DNA of 34,003 nucleotides from Rhodospirillales bacterium (lineage in GTDB: Bacteria > Pseudomonadota > Alphaproteobacteria > Rhodospirillales > Shumkoniaceae). The stretch's first letter is position 1, and every line of letters starts with the position of its first letter. Under the pieces are notes generated by a model, which worked only from the letters and a program-made list of their open reading frames with translations, was not told the DNA's origin and made no database searches. The position numbers and the translations under genes were made by a program. The stretch covers positions 1 to 34,003 of the forward strand of contig JANQJG010000032.1 of the NCBI GenBank assembly GCA_028281785.1. The letters are read 5' to 3'. Shown here piece by piece: positions 1-7,897 of this stretch.

Positions 1-98
1 CGGTGGCGGCGAGCGATCCCGATGCCGCGCGCTCCGCGATGCGGTATCACATCGACGCTTCGCGTCAGCGTGTCTTCGAGGGTCAGCACCTGCTCTAG
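1..98 (+). CDS. FadR/GntR-family regulator, C-terminal end only (cut by window edge)
   Basis: Reading from base 3 gives 31 residues ending in a TAG at 96-98. They include the stretch SAMRYHIDASRQRVFEG. This closely matches the C-terminus of the regulator encoded on the opposite strand just to the right (LAMRCHIDASRHRLFEG), so it is the end of the ligand-binding FCD domain of a second FadR-subfamily regulator. The two genes converge and share the four bases CTAG. Everything upstream, including the DNA-binding domain, lies outside the window, so its effector and targets cannot be judged. Confidence 0.75.
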   Translation, partial: VAASDPDAARSAMRYHIDASRQRVFEGQHLL

Positions 99-841
99 CG
101 CTGCGTCGGACTCGTCTCCGTCCCCACACTTTCCTTTAGTTTTTTCTTAGGTCCAGGGGCTTCCCCCTCGAAAAGGCGGTGGCGGGAGGCGTCGATATGA
201 CAGCGCATCGCGAGCCGGGCGTCGTTCGCCCGCATCTCCCGTATGGCCTCGAAGATCTCTTCGTGCTCCGCCAGCACGTGCCGCATGCGTTCGGTGGAAC
301 CGATGCCCGACAGCTCTTCTGCCAGCTCCATACCGACCATGATGTGCGGACGCATTGACGCGATCACCGAGGCGAAGAAATAGATGTGTGTCGCCTCGGC
401 AATGGCGACATGGAATGCGAAATCGAGATCGTCGGACGGCTCACCACGTCCGCGCGCGTTGGCGAAGGCATCAAAGGCTTCGCGGATCGCTGCGAGATCG
501 CTGTCGTCGCGGTTCTGCGCGGCGTGAAAGGCGGCTTCACCCTCCAGCGCGACACGAAAGTCAAAGCACTGGCGGATGTCGCTCAGGTTGCGGACGGGCG
601 CAAGGCGGTCTTCGCCCGACATCGACGCCGCCCGCACAAACGTTCCTGCACCCTGCCGGGATAAGATCAGCCCCTCCACCCGCAGACGGGCCAGAGCTTC
701 GCGGATTACCGGACGGGATACACCGAACTCCTCGCACAGGCGCGGCTCCGACGGCAGCCTGCTGTTTTGCGCATAGGTGCTGTCGAGGATCCGTCCGCGG
801 ATCCGCTCGTAGACCTCTTCTCCCCGTTTTACCCGCGCCAC
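95..841 (-). CDS. FadR-subfamily GntR transcriptional regulator
   Basis: This 248-residue protein has an N-terminal winged helix-turn-helix of the GntR family at about residues 5-75 (key motifs RLPSEPRLCEEFGVSR, VIREALARL, LILSRQGAGTFV). An all-helical FCD effector domain follows at about 85-225, with its usual acidic and histidine positions (DLDFAFHVAIAEA, the H in LAEHEEI, the H in RCHIDASRHR). Family members are usually repressors released by a sugar acid or other small acid. It reads in the same direction as the importer operon at 1186-7378 and lies behind it, so it may control that operon; this is inference. A 20-residue lysine-rich tail after the FCD domain runs over the end of the convergent paralogue. 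The ATG at 841 is in register with the GntR domain. Confidence 0.9.
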   Translation of the reverse strand: MARVKRGEEVYERIRGRILDSTYAQNSRLPSEPRLCEEFGVSRPVIREALARLRVEGLILSRQGAGTFVRAASMSGEDRLAPVRNLSDIRQCFDFRVALEGEAAFHAAQNRDDSDLAAIREAFDAFANARGRGEPSDDLDFAFHVAIAEATHIYFFASVIASMRPHIMVGMELAEELSGIGSTERMRHVLAEHEEIFEAIREMRANDARLAMRCHIDASRHRLFEGEAPGPKKKLKESVGTETSPTQR

Positions 842-887
842 CTTCTACCTCTTCGGCCACCACGGCGTTCCATACCATGGTCATTAC

Positions 888-896
888 TGTCGGACG
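888..896 (-). promoter_or_regulatory. Candidate operator of the FadR-type regulator (gntR upstream region)
   Basis: Read on the minus strand this is CGTCCGACA, 47 bases upstream of the regulator's ATG. It contains GT-N3-AC, the core typical of FadR-subfamily sites. Eight of its nine bases recur as CGTCTGACA at 7627-7635 in the promoter of the importer operon. The pairing suggests autoregulation plus control of the operon, but nine bases can match by chance. Confidence 0.35.
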
Positions 897-934
897 ATAC
901 GTTACCTCTTCATAGCCCGGAAAGATGTCCGGCA

Positions 935-1167
935 TTAGAAGCGACCGATCCGTTCCTGCACGGTGAGGGGACTGACACCGCGCGCAACGTCTTCAAGGTC
1001 CTGGATTCCAGACGCGCACGTACTTCCGCCCGCTCGAGGGTGTCAAGGGTGAGTTCAAGCCGCACCACGACCACACCGTCATTGTCGCCGAGCAAGAAGT
1101 CGCCGGGATCGACCCAGGGCAGCTCGCAGCCCGAAACCGCTCTGTCAGAATGAATCCATATGAACAA
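935..1167 (-). pseudogene. Decayed RraA-like / 4-hydroxy-4-methyl-2-oxoglutarate aldolase-type gene, 3' part
   Basis: The minus strand encodes WVDPGDFLLGDNDGVVVV followed by a helix DTLERAEVRARLES. This is the C-terminal signature of the RraA-like family (dimethylmenaquinone-methyltransferase-like proteins). The reading frame then fails near 990: the expected continuation DVARGVSPLTVQERIGRF and its TAA at 935 are found in another frame. Family members have about 200-230 residues; only the last 70 or so can be recognised, so the 5' two-thirds are missing and the remainder carries at least one frameshift. It lies between the importer ATPase and the FadR-type regulator, where an intact enzyme may once have been the last catabolic gene of the operon. 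Confidence 0.7.
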
Positions 1168-1185
1168 AACATGCTCTAGATCGAC

Positions 1186-2256
1186 CTATAGTCGCTGGCG
1201 GGTTTCGGCGTCAAACAGATGAACATGTTCAAGTTCCGGGTGGAGGCTGACCCGCTCACCGGGACGAAATACATGACGACCGTTGAAGGCGGCAACGACG
1301 CGCGTTCCGGCAACATCCGCCAACAGTTGGGTCGCGGAACCCGTGGTCTCCATGACCACAACGCCGGCCTCCATCGCCAGGGTCTCGCCCGAGAGACCAA
1401 TATGCTCCGGCCGGACGCCGTATATCACTGTTTGACCCTCGTTGCCGGGCGCGCTCGCCGGCAACGGAAGGCTGGTTCCGTCCGCCGTGTCGACCCAGGC
1501 TCTGGCGTCCTCGCGCCCGATCCTTCCTTCGAAAAAATTCATTGCCGGGGAGCCCAGGAATCCGGCCACGAAAGTGTTCACCGGCTGGTCATAGAGCTCC
1601 AGCGGCGACCCCATCTGCTCCACATAGCCTTCGCTCATCACCACGATACGGTCGGCCATCGTCATCGCTTCGAGCTGATCATGGGTGACATAAACGGTGG
1701 TCGCGCCCAGGCGCTGATGGAGGTCCTTGATCTCACTCCGCATCTGCACGCGCAGTTTGGCGTCCAGGTTGGACAAGGGTTCGTCGAAGAGAAACACCTG
1801 GGGATTGCGCACGATGGCCCGGCCCATCGCCACCCGCTGGCGTTGGCCGCCCGAGAGCTGTCGCGGCTGCCGCTGCAGAAGGTCGGAAAGGTTGAGGATC
1901 TCCGCGGCTCGCTTGACGCGGCGATCGATCTCGTCCCGGTCCATGCCCTTTAGCCGCAGGCTGAAGGCCATGTTACGGTAGACAGTCATATGCGGGTAGA
2001 GCGCATAGTTCTGGAACACCATCGCGATGTCCCGTTCCTTGGCGCGTACATCGTTGACGACGCGTCCGCCGATCGCGATCTCGCCGGCGGTGATGTCCTC
2101 CAACCCCGCGATCATGCGCAACAGCGTAGACTTGCCGCAGCCCGACGGCCCTACCAGGATGACGAACTCGCGGTCTTCGATGAAGGCGGATATGCCGTGG
2201 ATGACCTCATGGTCACCGAAGGACTTGCGGACGTTGCGGACATCGACTGTCGCCAT
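1186..2256 (-). CDS. CUT1 sugar ABC transporter ATPase (UgpC/MalK type), system A
   Basis: This 356-residue cytoplasmic ATPase powers the importer encoded upstream in the same operon. Visible motifs: Walker [10 protein letters not shown] at residues 36-44, Q-loop in [14 protein letters not shown], signature [17 protein letters not shown], Walker [17 protein letters not shown] and the switch histidine in [12 protein letters not shown]. The C-terminal 120 residues form the MalK-type TOBE/OB regulatory domain ([28 protein letters not shown]-like end). Length is normal for the family. It is the last intact gene of the operon, 21 bases after the secreted protein, separated from the two permeases by two non-transport genes, an unusual order. 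The substrate cannot be read from this subunit. Confidence 0.96.
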   Translation of the reverse strand: MATVDVRNVRKSFGDHEVIHGISAFIEDREFVILVGPSGCGKSTLLRMIAGLEDITAGEIAIGGRVVNDVRAKERDIAMVFQNYALYPHMTVYRNMAFSLRLKGMDRDEIDRRVKRAAEILNLSDLLQRQPRQLSGGQRQRVAMGRAIVRNPQVFLFDEPLSNLDAKLRVQMRSEIKDLHQRLGATTVYVTHDQLEAMTMADRIVVMSEGYVEQMGSPLELYDQPVNTFVAGFLGSPAMNFFEGRIGREDARAWVDTADGTSLPLPASAPGNEGQTVIYGVRPEHIGLSGETLAMEAGVVVMETTGSATQLLADVAGTRVVAAFNGRHVFRPGERVSLHPELEHVHLFDAETRQRL

Positions 2257-2277
2257 GGTCAGGCCTCTACAAAGAAA

Positions 2278-3303
2278 TCACGGAGTGGACGGAAAGCGCA
2301 CGACCGGCCGTTCGCTGGCCATCGGAGCAGCGGCCGACCAGGCCTCTTCTCCCGACGGCGTTGCGAAACGGAACACCCAAGCTCCGCCTGCCGCGGGTTC
2401 GGCCGATACGAGGTTGCTGAGCGCGTAGGGGGAGCGAACCGCGACCAGGGTGCGGTTGGCGCAGGGGATGTCCGGCCCGGTCATACCGAACTGGTTGTCC
2501 CGCGCCGCGAAGACCAGGCGCCCGCCCACGATCTCCCGACCGCCGGGCGAGACCACGGCGAGGCGCGTCTCCACGATCACACCCTGTCCGAGCCGGGTCT
2601 CGAGCTGCTCGACGCCGAGGATCAGATCGCCGGTCCCCGCATGCCGCGCGAGCACGAGGTCTCCGCACCGCCCGGGCGGGCAATCGAAGGTGGTCATGCT
2701 TCCGCTTTGCAGATCGTAGAAGCGGATGCTCCAGGTCATGTTCTCGCAACAGCCCGCCCGTTCCGGCGCCACCAGAATGCCGGGATCACCGGCCAGCGCA
2801 TGCGTCGGCAGGCTGTTGAAGGACGGGCCGGCAACGCCGTCGGTATCGTGGACGCTCACTACGTAACGCGTCGCCTTGTCGCGGAACATGTAATAGGGCT
2901 GGACGATAAGGACGCGGTCACCCCTCGGCGCCGACAGCAGGAAAGTCGCCGCGGGGGTCGCGACGTCGGGATACACATCCTTCGAGAGATGAACTTCGGC
3001 GCCTGAGGAAACGAACAGCACGCGATCTCCCTCGATCCGCGCGACATGTGGATCAGGCGCCTGCAAGGGCAGCAGGAAAGGCCATTCCGGCGGGTAACCG
3101 AGGCGGATGAAATGCCCGTCATAGGCCAGATTGCCCAGACGTTCGGCCGGGCCCGGGGCCCGCGCTTGCTGGGCAGGTAGCCGGGTCAAGGAGGAACCGT
3201 GCCACAACGCGGACATCCCGGTGACGTCCAGCGCTGTGGCTGGTACTGCGGCCAGCAAAGCGGCCGTCAAAGCCCCAACCGCAATGGCCAAACGCGCGCT
3301 CAT
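2278..3303 (-). CDS. Secreted or periplasmic protein of unknown function
   Basis: I do not recognise this 341-residue protein. It begins with a clear Sec signal peptide: MSARLAIAVG followed by a hydrophobic run to about residue 24, with a plausible cleavage after AVPATA. The rest has no membrane segments. It is rich in short beta-like stretches alternating with glycine/aspartate turns (ARIEGDRVLFVSSG, GDRVLIVQPYYMF, LAVVSPGGREIVGGRLVFAARDN), resembling a beta-propeller or beta-sandwich. Cysteines occur as CC and in CPPGRC, plus one more in a PCAN context, allowing disulphides. Its ATG overlaps the stop of the preceding aldo/keto-reductase-like gene by four bases (ATGA), so the two are probably translationally coupled and may work together. 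A binding or accessory role for the imported compound is possible but unproven. Confidence 0.85.
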   Translation of the reverse strand: MSARLAIAVGALTAALLAAVPATALDVTGMSALWHGSSLTRLPAQQARAPGPAERLGNLAYDGHFIRLGYPPEWPFLLPLQAPDPHVARIEGDRVLFVSSGAEVHLSKDVYPDVATPAATFLLSAPRGDRVLIVQPYYMFRDKATRYVVSVHDTDGVAGPSFNSLPTHALAGDPGILVAPERAGCCENMTWSIRFYDLQSGSMTTFDCPPGRCGDLVLARHAGTGDLILGVEQLETRLGQGVIVETRLAVVSPGGREIVGGRLVFAARDNQFGMTGPDIPCANRTLVAVRSPYALSNLVSAEPAAGGAWVFRFATPSGEEAWSAAAPMASERPVVRFPSTP

Positions 3304-4262
3304 GATCCGAAGTATCCCTTCGTATGCTCGGCCTCGAATTCCTGGAAGGTCGTTGAGCCGGTCTTGATCTGATCGATCATTGCGCGGTCCCCGTCGGTGA
3401 GATCGACGGTCTCAACCACCTCCAGATTGGAGGCCAAATGGTCAGGATTGCCGGTACCGATGGTGAGTGAGGTGACCTCGGGATGCGACAGGCACCAGCG
3501 CAGGGCGGCGACCGCGAGCGCCCTTCGGTCGGTGATGCCGGCCTCGGCACCCATTTTGAACAAAGGCCCCTTCATGAAGGCCTCGCGCACGAAGATCCCC
3601 ATGCCAGCGGCCTGGGCGGCGGGAATGACCTTCCGCCGGGCGCCCCAATCGCCGAAATTGAAGTTCAGGTTCACTGCGTCGAAGGCCCCGGTTTCGATCA
3701 TGCTCAGGAACGTCGCCTCGCCCGAGAAGGTGTCGGCACAGGCCCATCGGATCAGGCCCTCGGCCTTCAGGCGCGAAATGTTGTCGGCAAGCTTTTCGAG
3801 ATAGTCGGGATCGTTCTCCAGCGCCCAGCGCAGGATGCCGATATTGAGGAACTCGATCTGATCGCGCTGCAGAAGTTTGAGGGACCGCTCGACTTCGGGC
3901 TTCAGACGCGCATAGTCGGCAAGCCCACGATTGAATTCGTCATAGGAATAGCAAAGCCCCTCGGGCCGGGTCTGGACGTAAATCTCATAGGGCGGCGGCG
4001 TCTCCTTGATATTCCTCCCGAGCGCCTCCTTCTCGCTGTCCTGGGTAACATCGAAAAAGTTAACGCCATGGTCGTAGGCGATGCTCAGAACCTTGAGACG
4101 CCGTTCGCCGCCGAAACCGTTGAAGATGTGGCCCACATCCTGGGTCGCCTTCTCGAAGTCCTCGTTGAACCCGCGCGACCGGCCATCCGGCAGGTACTCG
4201 TGGCCGCCCATCGAAAACAGCGAGATCTGCACGCCGAGGCGCGGGGCGGTACGATAGATCAT
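3300..4262 (-). CDS. Aldo/keto-reductase-fold protein lacking most catalytic residues
   Basis: This 320-residue protein follows the AKR (PF00248) TIM-barrel pattern: the GVNFFD strand near residue 66, EALGRNIKE, the VERSLKLLQRDQIEFL helix-strand near 124-139, LKAEGLIRWACADTF, and the C-terminal cofactor segment SLTIGTGNPDHLASNLE. The catalytic Asp is present (D71), but the Tyr expected about five residues later is absent (TQDSEKEALG). The usual Lys after the next strand is replaced by Arg (R99 in QTRPEG), and the catalytic His position reads NIGILRW. It may therefore be a non-reductase member, an isomerase- or dehydrogenase-like variant, or a binding protein. It sits 16 bases behind the MalG-type permease and overlaps the next gene by four bases. 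Confidence 0.85.
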   Translation of the reverse strand: MIYRTAPRLGVQISLFSMGGHEYLPDGRSRGFNEDFEKATQDVGHIFNGFGGERRLKVLSIAYDHGVNFFDVTQDSEKEALGRNIKETPPPYEIYVQTRPEGLCYSYDEFNRGLADYARLKPEVERSLKLLQRDQIEFLNIGILRWALENDPDYLEKLADNISRLKAEGLIRWACADTFSGEATFLSMIETGAFDAVNLNFNFGDWGARRKVIPAAQAAGMGIFVREAFMKGPLFKMGAEAGITDRRALAVAALRWCLSHPEVTSLTIGTGNPDHLASNLEVVETVDLTDGDRAMIDQIKTGSTTFQEFEAEHTKGYFGS

Positions 4263-4278
4263 CCATGGCCTCCTTTTC

Positions 4279-5109
4279 TCATTCCTTCACCGCGGCTTCG
4301 GCGAAGCCCTGAACCAGATAGCGCTGCAAGATCAGGTAGAGCGTAGCCGGTATGATGCTGGCGATGACGGTCGCGGCCATGATCTCCGACCATTGGACGC
4401 GGAACTGGCCCACGAGCTGGGTGATCCCCAGAGTGATGGTCTGCTTCGACTGTTCGCTGATCAGGCAGAGCGCCCACAACAGATCGCCCCAGGACAACAG
4501 GAAGGCGAAGATCGTGGTGGCGACCAAACCAGGCAGAACCAGCGGCACAATGCACAGGAACATGGTCTGAAGGCGTGACGCCCCGTCCACTTCGGCCGCC
4601 TGGTCGATTTCGATCGGCACCGTGTCCATGTATCCCTTCATCATCCACACGCTGAACGGCAGGGTGATGGAGGTCTGCGCGAGAATGAGGCCGAACAGCG
4701 TGTTGTAGAGGCCGGCGATGGTCAGCATCTTGAAATAGGGCCCGACCAGCAGAACGCCGGGAATCATCTGCGTTGCCAGGAACGCGGTCATCAGCGTGAG
4801 CCGGCCCGGGAACCGAAAACGTGAGAACCCGTAGCCGGCAAAGATTCCCACCAACGAGGACAGCGCCGCTGTCGAAAGCGAGACGATGAGGCTGTTCTTG
4901 AAGTAGAGGAGGAAGCCCTCCTGCAGCCAGATCTTCTCGTACGCCCCAGTCGTGAACTCGTTGGGGAGCAGTGTGGCCGGGTAGGAAATCACCTCCAGTT
5001 CCGTCTTGAAGGACGAGATCACCATCCAAAAGAACGGCAGAAGGTTGTAGACGAACATCACCCCCAGCGCCGCGTAGATGAAGATCCAGACCTGCTTGCT
5101 TTTGCGCAT
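4279..5109 (-). CDS. CUT1 sugar ABC transporter permease, MalG type, system A
   Basis: This 276-residue inner-membrane protein has about six membrane segments, starting at residues 8-32, with a large periplasmic loop after the first. The cytoplasmic EAA loop that contacts the ATPase is seen at about residues 168-192 (DQAAEVDGASRLQTMF, then P and LPG). This is the usual MalG/UgpE architecture and length. It begins 12 bases after the MalF-type permease ends, so the two are cotranscribed and form the heterodimeric channel. It uses ATG at 5109, giving the usual short cytoplasmic N-terminus (MRKSKQVWIF). Confidence 0.95.
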   Translation of the reverse strand: MRKSKQVWIFIYAALGVMFVYNLLPFFWMVISSFKTELEVISYPATLLPNEFTTGAYEKIWLQEGFLLYFKNSLIVSLSTAALSSLVGIFAGYGFSRFRFPGRLTLMTAFLATQMIPGVLLVGPYFKMLTIAGLYNTLFGLILAQTSITLPFSVWMMKGYMDTVPIEIDQAAEVDGASRLQTMFLCIVPLVLPGLVATTIFAFLLSWGDLLWALCLISEQSKQTITLGITQLVGQFRVQWSEIMAATVIASIIPATLYLILQRYLVQGFAEAAVKE

Positions 5110-5121
5110 CGATGCGATCTC

Positions 5122-5979
5122 CTAAAGCTGCTGGCGCATGCTCATGCGCAGATAGGGCAGGCTGATGAAGAAGAGGACGGTGGCGAGCACAACCGCCATC
5201 GACGCTCCGTAAGAGACATTGAAGAACTGGAAATACTGCTTGTAGCTGAGCAGCGTCAGAATCTGGGTCGAGTACCCGGGGCCGCCGCCAGTCATGCTGT
5301 AGACCATGCCGAACAGGCGGCTCTCCCAAATGACGTCGAGCACCAGGGCGATGATGATCATGTGCTTCAGGTTTGGAAGCGTCACATAGATGAACTTCTG
5401 CCAAGCGGAACAGCCGTCGAGTTCCGCCGCCTCGTACTGCTGGCGCGGGATCGCCTGGAGACCGGCCAGCAGAATCAGCATCGGATAGGCATAACCGCGC
5501 CAGCTCTCGGCCAGCATCACCGACAAGAATGCGAGGGTCGGGTTGCCCAGCCAATCGATCGGTTCAGCTGAGATGCCGGTGCGAAGCAGAACCGAGTTCA
5601 CGATTCCCGGCAGCGTATCGAACATGAAGCGCCACACGAGGCCGCCGATCACGTCCGGCATCGTCCAGGGCAGGATCGCCACGACCCGCCACAACCATTT
5701 GAAGCGCAGATCCATGTTGAGGAGCAAAGCCACGCCCAGGCCGATAACCAAGTGGCTGGAAACGACCACCGTCACGAAGATCACGGTGTTCATAAGCGAG
5801 GTCAGGAACTCGGGATCGGAGGCCAGCGCCTTGTAGGAGCCGAGCGTGAAGCTTGGCGTCGCCACCCACATCAGGTTGAAGCTCTGCAGGAACGCCGCTA
5901 CCGCAGGGAACCCGAGGATAATGAGCAGCAACAGGAATGCCGGCAGAATAAACAGATAGCCCTTGTAGTAGTCGCGCAT
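5122..5979 (-). CDS. CUT1 sugar ABC transporter permease, MalF type, system A
   Basis: This 285-residue permease shows the standard MalF/UgpA pattern: a first membrane helix at about residues 8-30, a periplasmic loop, the segment ending SLMNTVIFVTVVV, and the EAA loop at about 183-203 (EAAELDGCSAWQKFIYVTLP). A family-typical GGGPGYSTQ-like loop lies near the C-terminus. It pairs with the MalG-type permease encoded next. An 80-base gap with a strong hairpin separates it from the binding-protein gene upstream, which would allow much more binding protein than permease to be made from one transcript. Confidence 0.95.
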   Translation of the reverse strand: MRDYYKGYLFILPAFLLLLIILGFPAVAAFLQSFNLMWVATPSFTLGSYKALASDPEFLTSLMNTVIFVTVVVSSHLVIGLGVALLLNMDLRFKWLWRVVAILPWTMPDVIGGLVWRFMFDTLPGIVNSVLLRTGISAEPIDWLGNPTLAFLSVMLAESWRGYAYPMLILLAGLQAIPRQQYEAAELDGCSAWQKFIYVTLPNLKHMIIIALVLDVIWESRLFGMVYSMTGGGPGYSTQILTLLSYKQYFQFFNVSYGASMAVVLATVLFFISLPYLRMSMRQQL

Positions 5980-6021
5980 CTGGCGAGTCCGGACCTATCG
6001 CGGAGTTGAAAGGGTGAGGGA

Positions 6022-6047
6022 TGGGGCGGCGCGAGCCGGCCGCCCCA
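6022..6047 (-). promoter_or_regulatory. Intercistronic hairpin between binding protein and permease genes (system A)
   Basis: TGGGGCGGC (6022-6030) pairs perfectly with GCCGCCCCA (6039-6047) across an eight-base loop; GGG and CCC just outside extend the stem past a bulge. There is no T-run, so it is more likely an mRNA-stabilising or partial attenuation structure after the binding-protein gene than a full terminator. The other two importers in the window have hairpins at the same place. Confidence 0.65.
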
Positions 6048-6058
6048 CCCGGTATCGC

Positions 6059-7378
6059 CTACGGTCGGGCGAGTATGGCTTGGTACTGCTTGTGCGCGTC
6101 AGCCAACGCCTCTTCGGGTGACTTCTGCTTGGCCACCGCGGACTGGAGGTTTTGGCGGAACGCCTCGAGCATCTCCGGCCATTTGGGAATCAGCGGCAGG
6201 AACGCTGCCCGCTCGATTTCTTTGGTCACGGTCGCCGCGAAGGGGCTCGACGTGATCGGGTCGTAGGTCTCGTTCACGCTGCGGCGTGCCGACAGCATGT
6301 TGTTGTCGTCGAACCACCTCTGCATTTGCTTAGGCTCGCTGAGAAACTTGATCAGCTTCCACGCCGCTTCGGGGTTCTTCGTATTGGGGTTCATGAACAG
6401 GGTTTTCTGGTAGAGCGTCGAGCGGATGCTCTTGTCATCCACCGTCTTCTGCGGAACATGCGCCATCTTCAGCACATCCCAGGCCTTGAGGTCCGGGTTC
6501 ATGCCGTTGACCTCGGGCAGTGTCCACATCGTGCCGAAAATCATCGCTACCTTGCCGTTCGCGAGGAGGCGGCGGGCGCCGTTGCAGTCCACCTGCGCGA
6601 TCCCCGGAGGCATCGTCTTGTCCTCGAGGATCATGTCGGTCACAAAGTCGAAGGCTTCCTTCGCGGCGGGCTCACCCAGGCGGGACTCGTCCCAGTCCGC
6701 GTTGAGGAAGTCGCCACCGAAGCCACGCAGCACGACCGAGAAACGCAGGTCGAAGCAGGCCTTGGCGAGCACGAGCGTGGCGCCCCACTGGTCGACGGGA
6801 CCGCCCGATTTAGTAGCCTTCGTAAGCTTCTTCGCCGCCTCACGGTACTCGGCCCAGGTCTCGGGTGCCTTGTCGATACCGGCGTCGCGGAACATCGCTT
6901 CATTGTAGATGAGGACCATGGCGACGACGTTCTTCGGAATGCCATAGAACTTCCCGTCCTCAGAAACGGGTTGAAGCGTGTTGGGGTAGAAGTCCTTAAG
7001 GAAGGCCTCGCCGCCCTCGGCCTCGATGAACGGGGTGAGGTCCTTGACCCAGCCGTTGGTGATGTACTGCTTGACCGGATTGACATCGAGCGCGAACACG
7101 TCCGGCCCGGCACCGCCCCGGATCGCCGTCGTGAATTTGACGTCCCGATGGCTCAATGCCGTCGGGTCGGTCGTGACCTTGATTCCCGGGTTCTGCTTCT
7201 CGAACTCCGCCATCGCCTCGCGAAGCGACCGCCCCCAGATGTCTTGGGCCAACTGCCAGTCAGCGTAGGTGACGGTGACATCCCCCGCTTTTGCCGGAAC
7301 GGGTGCGGAGGCGAGCATGCCCGCAACCGTGGCCGTGGCGACGGTCGACGCGGCACATCTGATCAATTTGTCTAGCAT
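6059..7378 (-). CDS. Periplasmic sugar-binding protein of CUT1 ABC importer, system A
   Basis: This 439-residue protein starts with a signal peptide (MLDKLIRCAAS..., cleavage likely after APVPAKA) and continues as a family 1 extracellular solute-binding protein (TWAEYREAAKKL, GKVAMIFGTMW, KNPEAAWKLIKFLSEP). It captures the substrate in the periplasm and delivers it to the two permeases encoded behind it. The frame is open for 86 codons further upstream, but the start at 7378 is preferred because a strong ribosome-binding site GGGAGGGACC lies just before it and the signal peptide begins there. It is the first gene of the operon. Which sugar it binds cannot be told from the sequence. Confidence 0.95.
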   Translation of the reverse strand: MLDKLIRCAASTVATATVAGMLASAPVPAKAGDVTVTYADWQLAQDIWGRSLREAMAEFEKQNPGIKVTTDPTALSHRDVKFTTAIRGGAGPDVFALDVNPVKQYITNGWVKDLTPFIEAEGGEAFLKDFYPNTLQPVSEDGKFYGIPKNVVAMVLIYNEAMFRDAGIDKAPETWAEYREAAKKLTKATKSGGPVDQWGATLVLAKACFDLRFSVVLRGFGGDFLNADWDESRLGEPAAKEAFDFVTDMILEDKTMPPGIAQVDCNGARRLLANGKVAMIFGTMWTLPEVNGMNPDLKAWDVLKMAHVPQKTVDDKSIRSTLYQKTLFMNPNTKNPEAAWKLIKFLSEPKQMQRWFDDNNMLSARRSVNETYDPITSSPFAATVTKEIERAAFLPLIPKWPEMLEAFRQNLQSAVAKQKSPEEALADAHKQYQAILARP

Positions 7379-7626
7379 ATAGGTCCCTCCCTTCACTTCG
7401 GGCTCTGCTGCGCACCGTAAACTCCAGTCAGCCCGCACCTGCCGTGCGCCCCGAATGCGCGGGCCGTTGCCGATTTTCTTGCCAGACAACTTAGATGTGG
7501 GCCGAGGCCGTTCGGCTGATGGCTTGTTCCGATTGAGCACCAGATATCGCGCTTTTCTTTTTTTATTATCAAAACATACCTCCAAACCTTGGACTGATCC
7601 GACAGAAAATCGGCCCAAGATCACTC

Positions 7627-7635
7627 CGTCTGACA
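7627..7635 (+). promoter_or_regulatory. Candidate FadR-type operator at importer operon A
   Basis: CGTCTGACA, containing GT-N3-AC, matches eight of nine bases of CGTCCGACA upstream of the FadR-type regulator (888-896, minus strand). It lies at the predicted transcription start of the operon, a position where bound repressor would block transcription. The assignment rests on this single pair of sites. Confidence 0.35.
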
Positions 7636-7641
7636 TGACAA

Positions 7642-7670
7642 CTTAATCAGAAGCCTGTGAGATATGTCAA
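7642..7670 (-). promoter_or_regulatory. Predicted sigma-70-type promoter of importer operon A
   Basis: On the minus strand a perfect -35 box TTGACA (7665-7670) is followed after 17 bases by ATTAAG (7642-7647), a three-of-six match to TATAAT. Transcription would start near 7635 and give a leader of about 255 bases before the binding-protein ATG at 7378. The insertion sequence starts about 160 bases further upstream and leaves this promoter intact. Confidence 0.4.
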
Positions 7671-7897
7671 TAGTCAGATGTCAGCGTCAAGTGGCAGAGC
7701 CTCAGAATGGGGCCAGCCTTGAGTTTCGGTCGCGCAAGTGGCTGCTTGTTCCCTCGGCGCAGACCCAGGGCTCGTTCGCCTCTGCGGTTCAGGCGTGACC
7801 AATTGTCAGTGTTGAGGAAGGCTCTATGCTGTTGTGACAATTTAGGATTGTCCCTGTGTGTTTTTGTGATTCAAGACTGATTTTTGGAGGATTGGTC

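Larger units (their letters stand above)
7379..7827. other. Non-coding stretch upstream of importer operon A
   Basis: About 450 bases without a supported gene. Bases 7640-7670 hold the likely operon promoter and 7627-7635 a candidate regulator site. Between 7540 and 7680 the DNA is distinctly richer in A+T than the genes around it, as expected for a promoter. A 44-codon open frame at 7664-7798 (plus strand, ending SAVQA) resembles a protein tail but I cannot assign it. The right end borders the insertion sequence. Confidence 0.6.

Noticed and set aside
7379-7636. The 86-codon N-terminal extension of the importer A binding protein.
   Set aside because: The extension is not export-like, while the start at 7378 gives a clean signal peptide with a strong ribosome-binding site.
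7664-7798. A 44-codon open frame ending SAVQA that looks like a protein tail beside the insertion sequence.
   Set aside because: I could not assign it to any family and it overlaps the promoter of operon A; it may be a gene remnant but the evidence is too thin.
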